NCBI GenBank assembly: GCA_900557175.1
Contig: USSL01000079.1
Coordinates: 1 to 7,496, forward strand
Direction: 5' to 3'
Source of the DNA: an uncultured Eubacteriales bacterium
GTDB lineage: Bacteria; Bacillota; Clostridia; Lachnospirales; Lachnospiraceae
Length of the DNA stretch: 7,496 bases
A program made the translations under genes and the position numbers. The notes under the pieces are model-generated. The model did no database searches. It was not told where the DNA came from and saw only the letters and a list, made by a program, of their open reading frames with translations. Shown here piece by piece: positions 6,016 to 7,496 of the stretch (the stretch's first letter is position 1; the number at the start of each line of letters is the position of its first letter).

Positions 6016-7496
6016 TCACACACCGGTTTTTTCTTTTAAGGCTGCCACAATACGGCTGACACAGCCATCCTCAAACGGACTGTCAAGACCAACTTCCTTA
6101 AGCATATTTGTATAAAAATCTGAAGCCGACAGCTTGCACAGCTTTAAGTAGCTGTCCCATGCTGCCTTGTAATCTCTGTCCATCCATACTTTATACTGCA
6201 TCGCACATATTGAAGCAAGACAGTAATCAATATAATAGAACGGCAGATCAAAAATGTGATGCTGTTTCTGCCAAAAGCCGCCGTTTCCGAAATACGGATC
6301 GCCGCAGTAATCAAGATGCGGTTTATAGACCTTTTCCAAGTCTGCCCACGCAGCCTTTCTGTCAGCCGGCGTCATCTCAGGGTTTTCATAAACGATATGC
6401 TGGAACTCATCAACCATACAGCCGTAAGGCACGAACGCAGCTGAATCTTCAAGATGCATTTTCAGATAATCGCCGCTTCTGTCGCCGAAGAACTTCTCCA
6501 TCCAGCCATACGTAAAATATTCCATAGACATTGAATGAATTTCTGCTGTCTCCATACCAATATCGTTATGCTCAAGAATTTCTTCATTCCTGCTGACAAA
6601 GCCCTGAAAGGCATGACCGCACTCATGAGTAATCACATCGACATCACCGCTTGTACCGTTAAAGTTTGCAAAAATAAACGGTGCCTTATAATCCGGAAGG
6701 AATGTCATATAACCGCCGGCGCGCTTTGTCTTTCTTCCAAGCACGTCGAAAAGCTCATTTTCCTTCATAAAATCAAAAAATTCCTTTGTCTCCGGTGAAA
6801 GCTCGGCATACATTTCCTGTCCTGCAAGTAAAATATCGTCAGGTCCCTTCACAGGCGCCGGATTACCATTCTTAAAGTAAACCTCATTATCATAGTAGCA
6901 AAGCTTATCAATGCCAAGACGTTCCCGTCTGCGCTCATGGAGCTGTTCTGCAAACGGCACAAAATCCTTCTTGACCTGCTCACGGAAATTTTCAACCATC
7001 GCTCTGTCATAGCAGTTGCGCTTCATACGGATATAGCCAAGCTCTGTAAATGTATCATAGCCGAGTGCCTTTGCCTGAGCTGTTCTGTTTTTTACAAGCG
7101 CATCATAAATCTCATCAATCTCTCCTGTGACACTCTGAAAATACTCACTGAGCTTTGCCCATGCGGCCTTTCTCACTTCTCTGTCATCGGCAATTAAATA
7201 TTTGCGGAGCAGGGAAATGTTGAGCTTCTCGCCGTTAAATTCAATCTCTGCCTTTGCAATCAGCTTTGAATACTTTGTGCAGAGTGCAAATTCCTCCTGA
7301 CGCAGCGGTATAATGCGTTCGTCCTCGCCTTTAATCTCCAGCTCCATATTTTTAAAAGCAACTTTACCAATCTTTTCTTCAAGATAAGCTCTGTACGGCG
7401 ATTCAAAAAGCACCCTTTTATAATTGTTCTCACAATTCATATAGACCGGCAGTTCTTTGTCATAGTACGCCTGCTCTGCATCGTAAAATTCCTCAG
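6016..7496 (-). CDS. M3-family oligoendopeptidase (PepF-like), N-terminus beyond window edge
   Basis: This is a zinc metallopeptidase predicted to cut short peptides in the cytoplasm. The reading frame does not begin at the ATG at 7440: it stays open for 18 more codons to the window edge (EEFYDAEQAYYDKELPVY), so the gene is 5'-partial. Numbering from the ATG at 7440, the zinc-binding and catalytic motif HECGH is at 272-276. The third zinc ligand is probably Glu300 in EIHSMSMEYF, matching the E-x-x-S-x-x-x-E pattern of M3 enzymes. The substrate-side segment HHIFDLPFYYIDYCLA is at 394-409. With 492 visible residues and family members near 550-600, perhaps 60-100 N-terminal residues are missing. 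There is no signal peptide in the visible part and the family is cytoplasmic. It sits upstream of the opp operon, which fits degradation of imported peptides. The family call is firm; the exact subfamily is less certain. Confidence 0.93.
   Translation of the reverse strand, partial: EEFYDAEQAYYDKELPVYMNCENNYKRVLFESPYRAYLEEKIGKVAFKNMELEIKGEDERIIPLRQEEFALCTKYSKLIAKAEIEFNGEKLNISLLRKYLIADDREVRKAAWAKLSEYFQSVTGEIDEIYDALVKNRTAQAKALGYDTFTELGYIRMKRNCYDRAMVENFREQVKKDFVPFAEQLHERRRERLGIDKLCYYDNEVYFKNGNPAPVKGPDDILLAGQEMYAELSPETKEFFDFMKENELFDVLGRKTKRAGGYMTFLPDYKAPFIFANFNGTSGDVDVITHECGHAFQGFVSRNEEILEHNDIGMETAEIHSMSMEYFTYGWMEKFFGDRSGDYLKMHLEDSAAFVPYGCMVDEFQHIVYENPEMTPADRKAAWADLEKVYKPHLDYCGDPYFGNGGFWQKQHHIFDLPFYYIDYCLASICAMQYKVWMDRDYKAAWDSYLKLCKLSASDFYTNMLKEVGLDSPFEDGCVSRIVAALKEKTGV

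Noticed and set aside
6108..6515. Plus-strand open frame of 135 codons
   Set aside because: It lies wholly antisense to the M3 peptidase, including the conserved zinc-site region, and its composition (rich in Ser, Pro, Arg and Cys) is typical of a shadow frame. It has no recognisable domain.

Overview
The window carries the 5' two-thirds of an oligopeptide (Opp/Dpp-type) ABC importer operon, preceded on the same strand by a small membrane protein gene and a cytoplasmic M3-family oligopeptidase. Every gene I accept lies on the minus strand, so transcription runs from high to low coordinates. Moderate-to-low GC, strong AGGAGG-type Shine-Dalgarno sites, a lipoprotein substrate-binding protein with an LAAC lipobox and the overall protein style suggest a low-GC Firmicute, probably a Clostridia member such as Lachnospiraceae. 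The taxonomic call is inference.

Layout in order of transcription: (1) 7496-6016, an M3 oligoendopeptidase with an intact HECGH zinc site, whose N-terminus lies beyond the window edge; (2) 6009-5410, a 199-residue four-helix membrane protein I do not recognise, only 6 bp after the peptidase; (3) 5409-5245, a regulatory intergenic region with a near-consensus extended -10 promoter, a dyad over the -35 and spacer, and a CodY-like box; (4) 5244-3292 oppA (lipoprotein receptor); (5) a 121-bp gap with a strong hairpin and no U-run; (6) 3170-2169 oppB (permease); (7) 2151-388 oppC (permease); (8) 378-1 oppD (ATPase), cut by the window edge just past its Walker A motif. The order oppA-oppB-oppC-oppD is classical, and an oppF would be expected beyond coordinate 1.

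Functionally the genes fit one theme: OppA captures peptides outside the cell, OppB/OppC form the channel, OppD (with a probable OppF) powers import, and the M3 peptidase can degrade imported oligopeptides in the cytoplasm. No gap longer than about 165 bp lacks a gene, and I see no mobile element, CRISPR array, tRNA or rRNA.

The most unusual structure is in OppC. At 587 residues it is nearly twice the usual size, because about 270 extra residues sit between its first membrane helix and the conserved GTD segment. That predicted extracellular insert contains four degenerate repeats of about 60 residues. A second oddity is a charged N-terminal extension of about 55 residues on OppD. I found no wholly new system: this is a recognisable nutrient-uptake locus with an interesting accessory domain.
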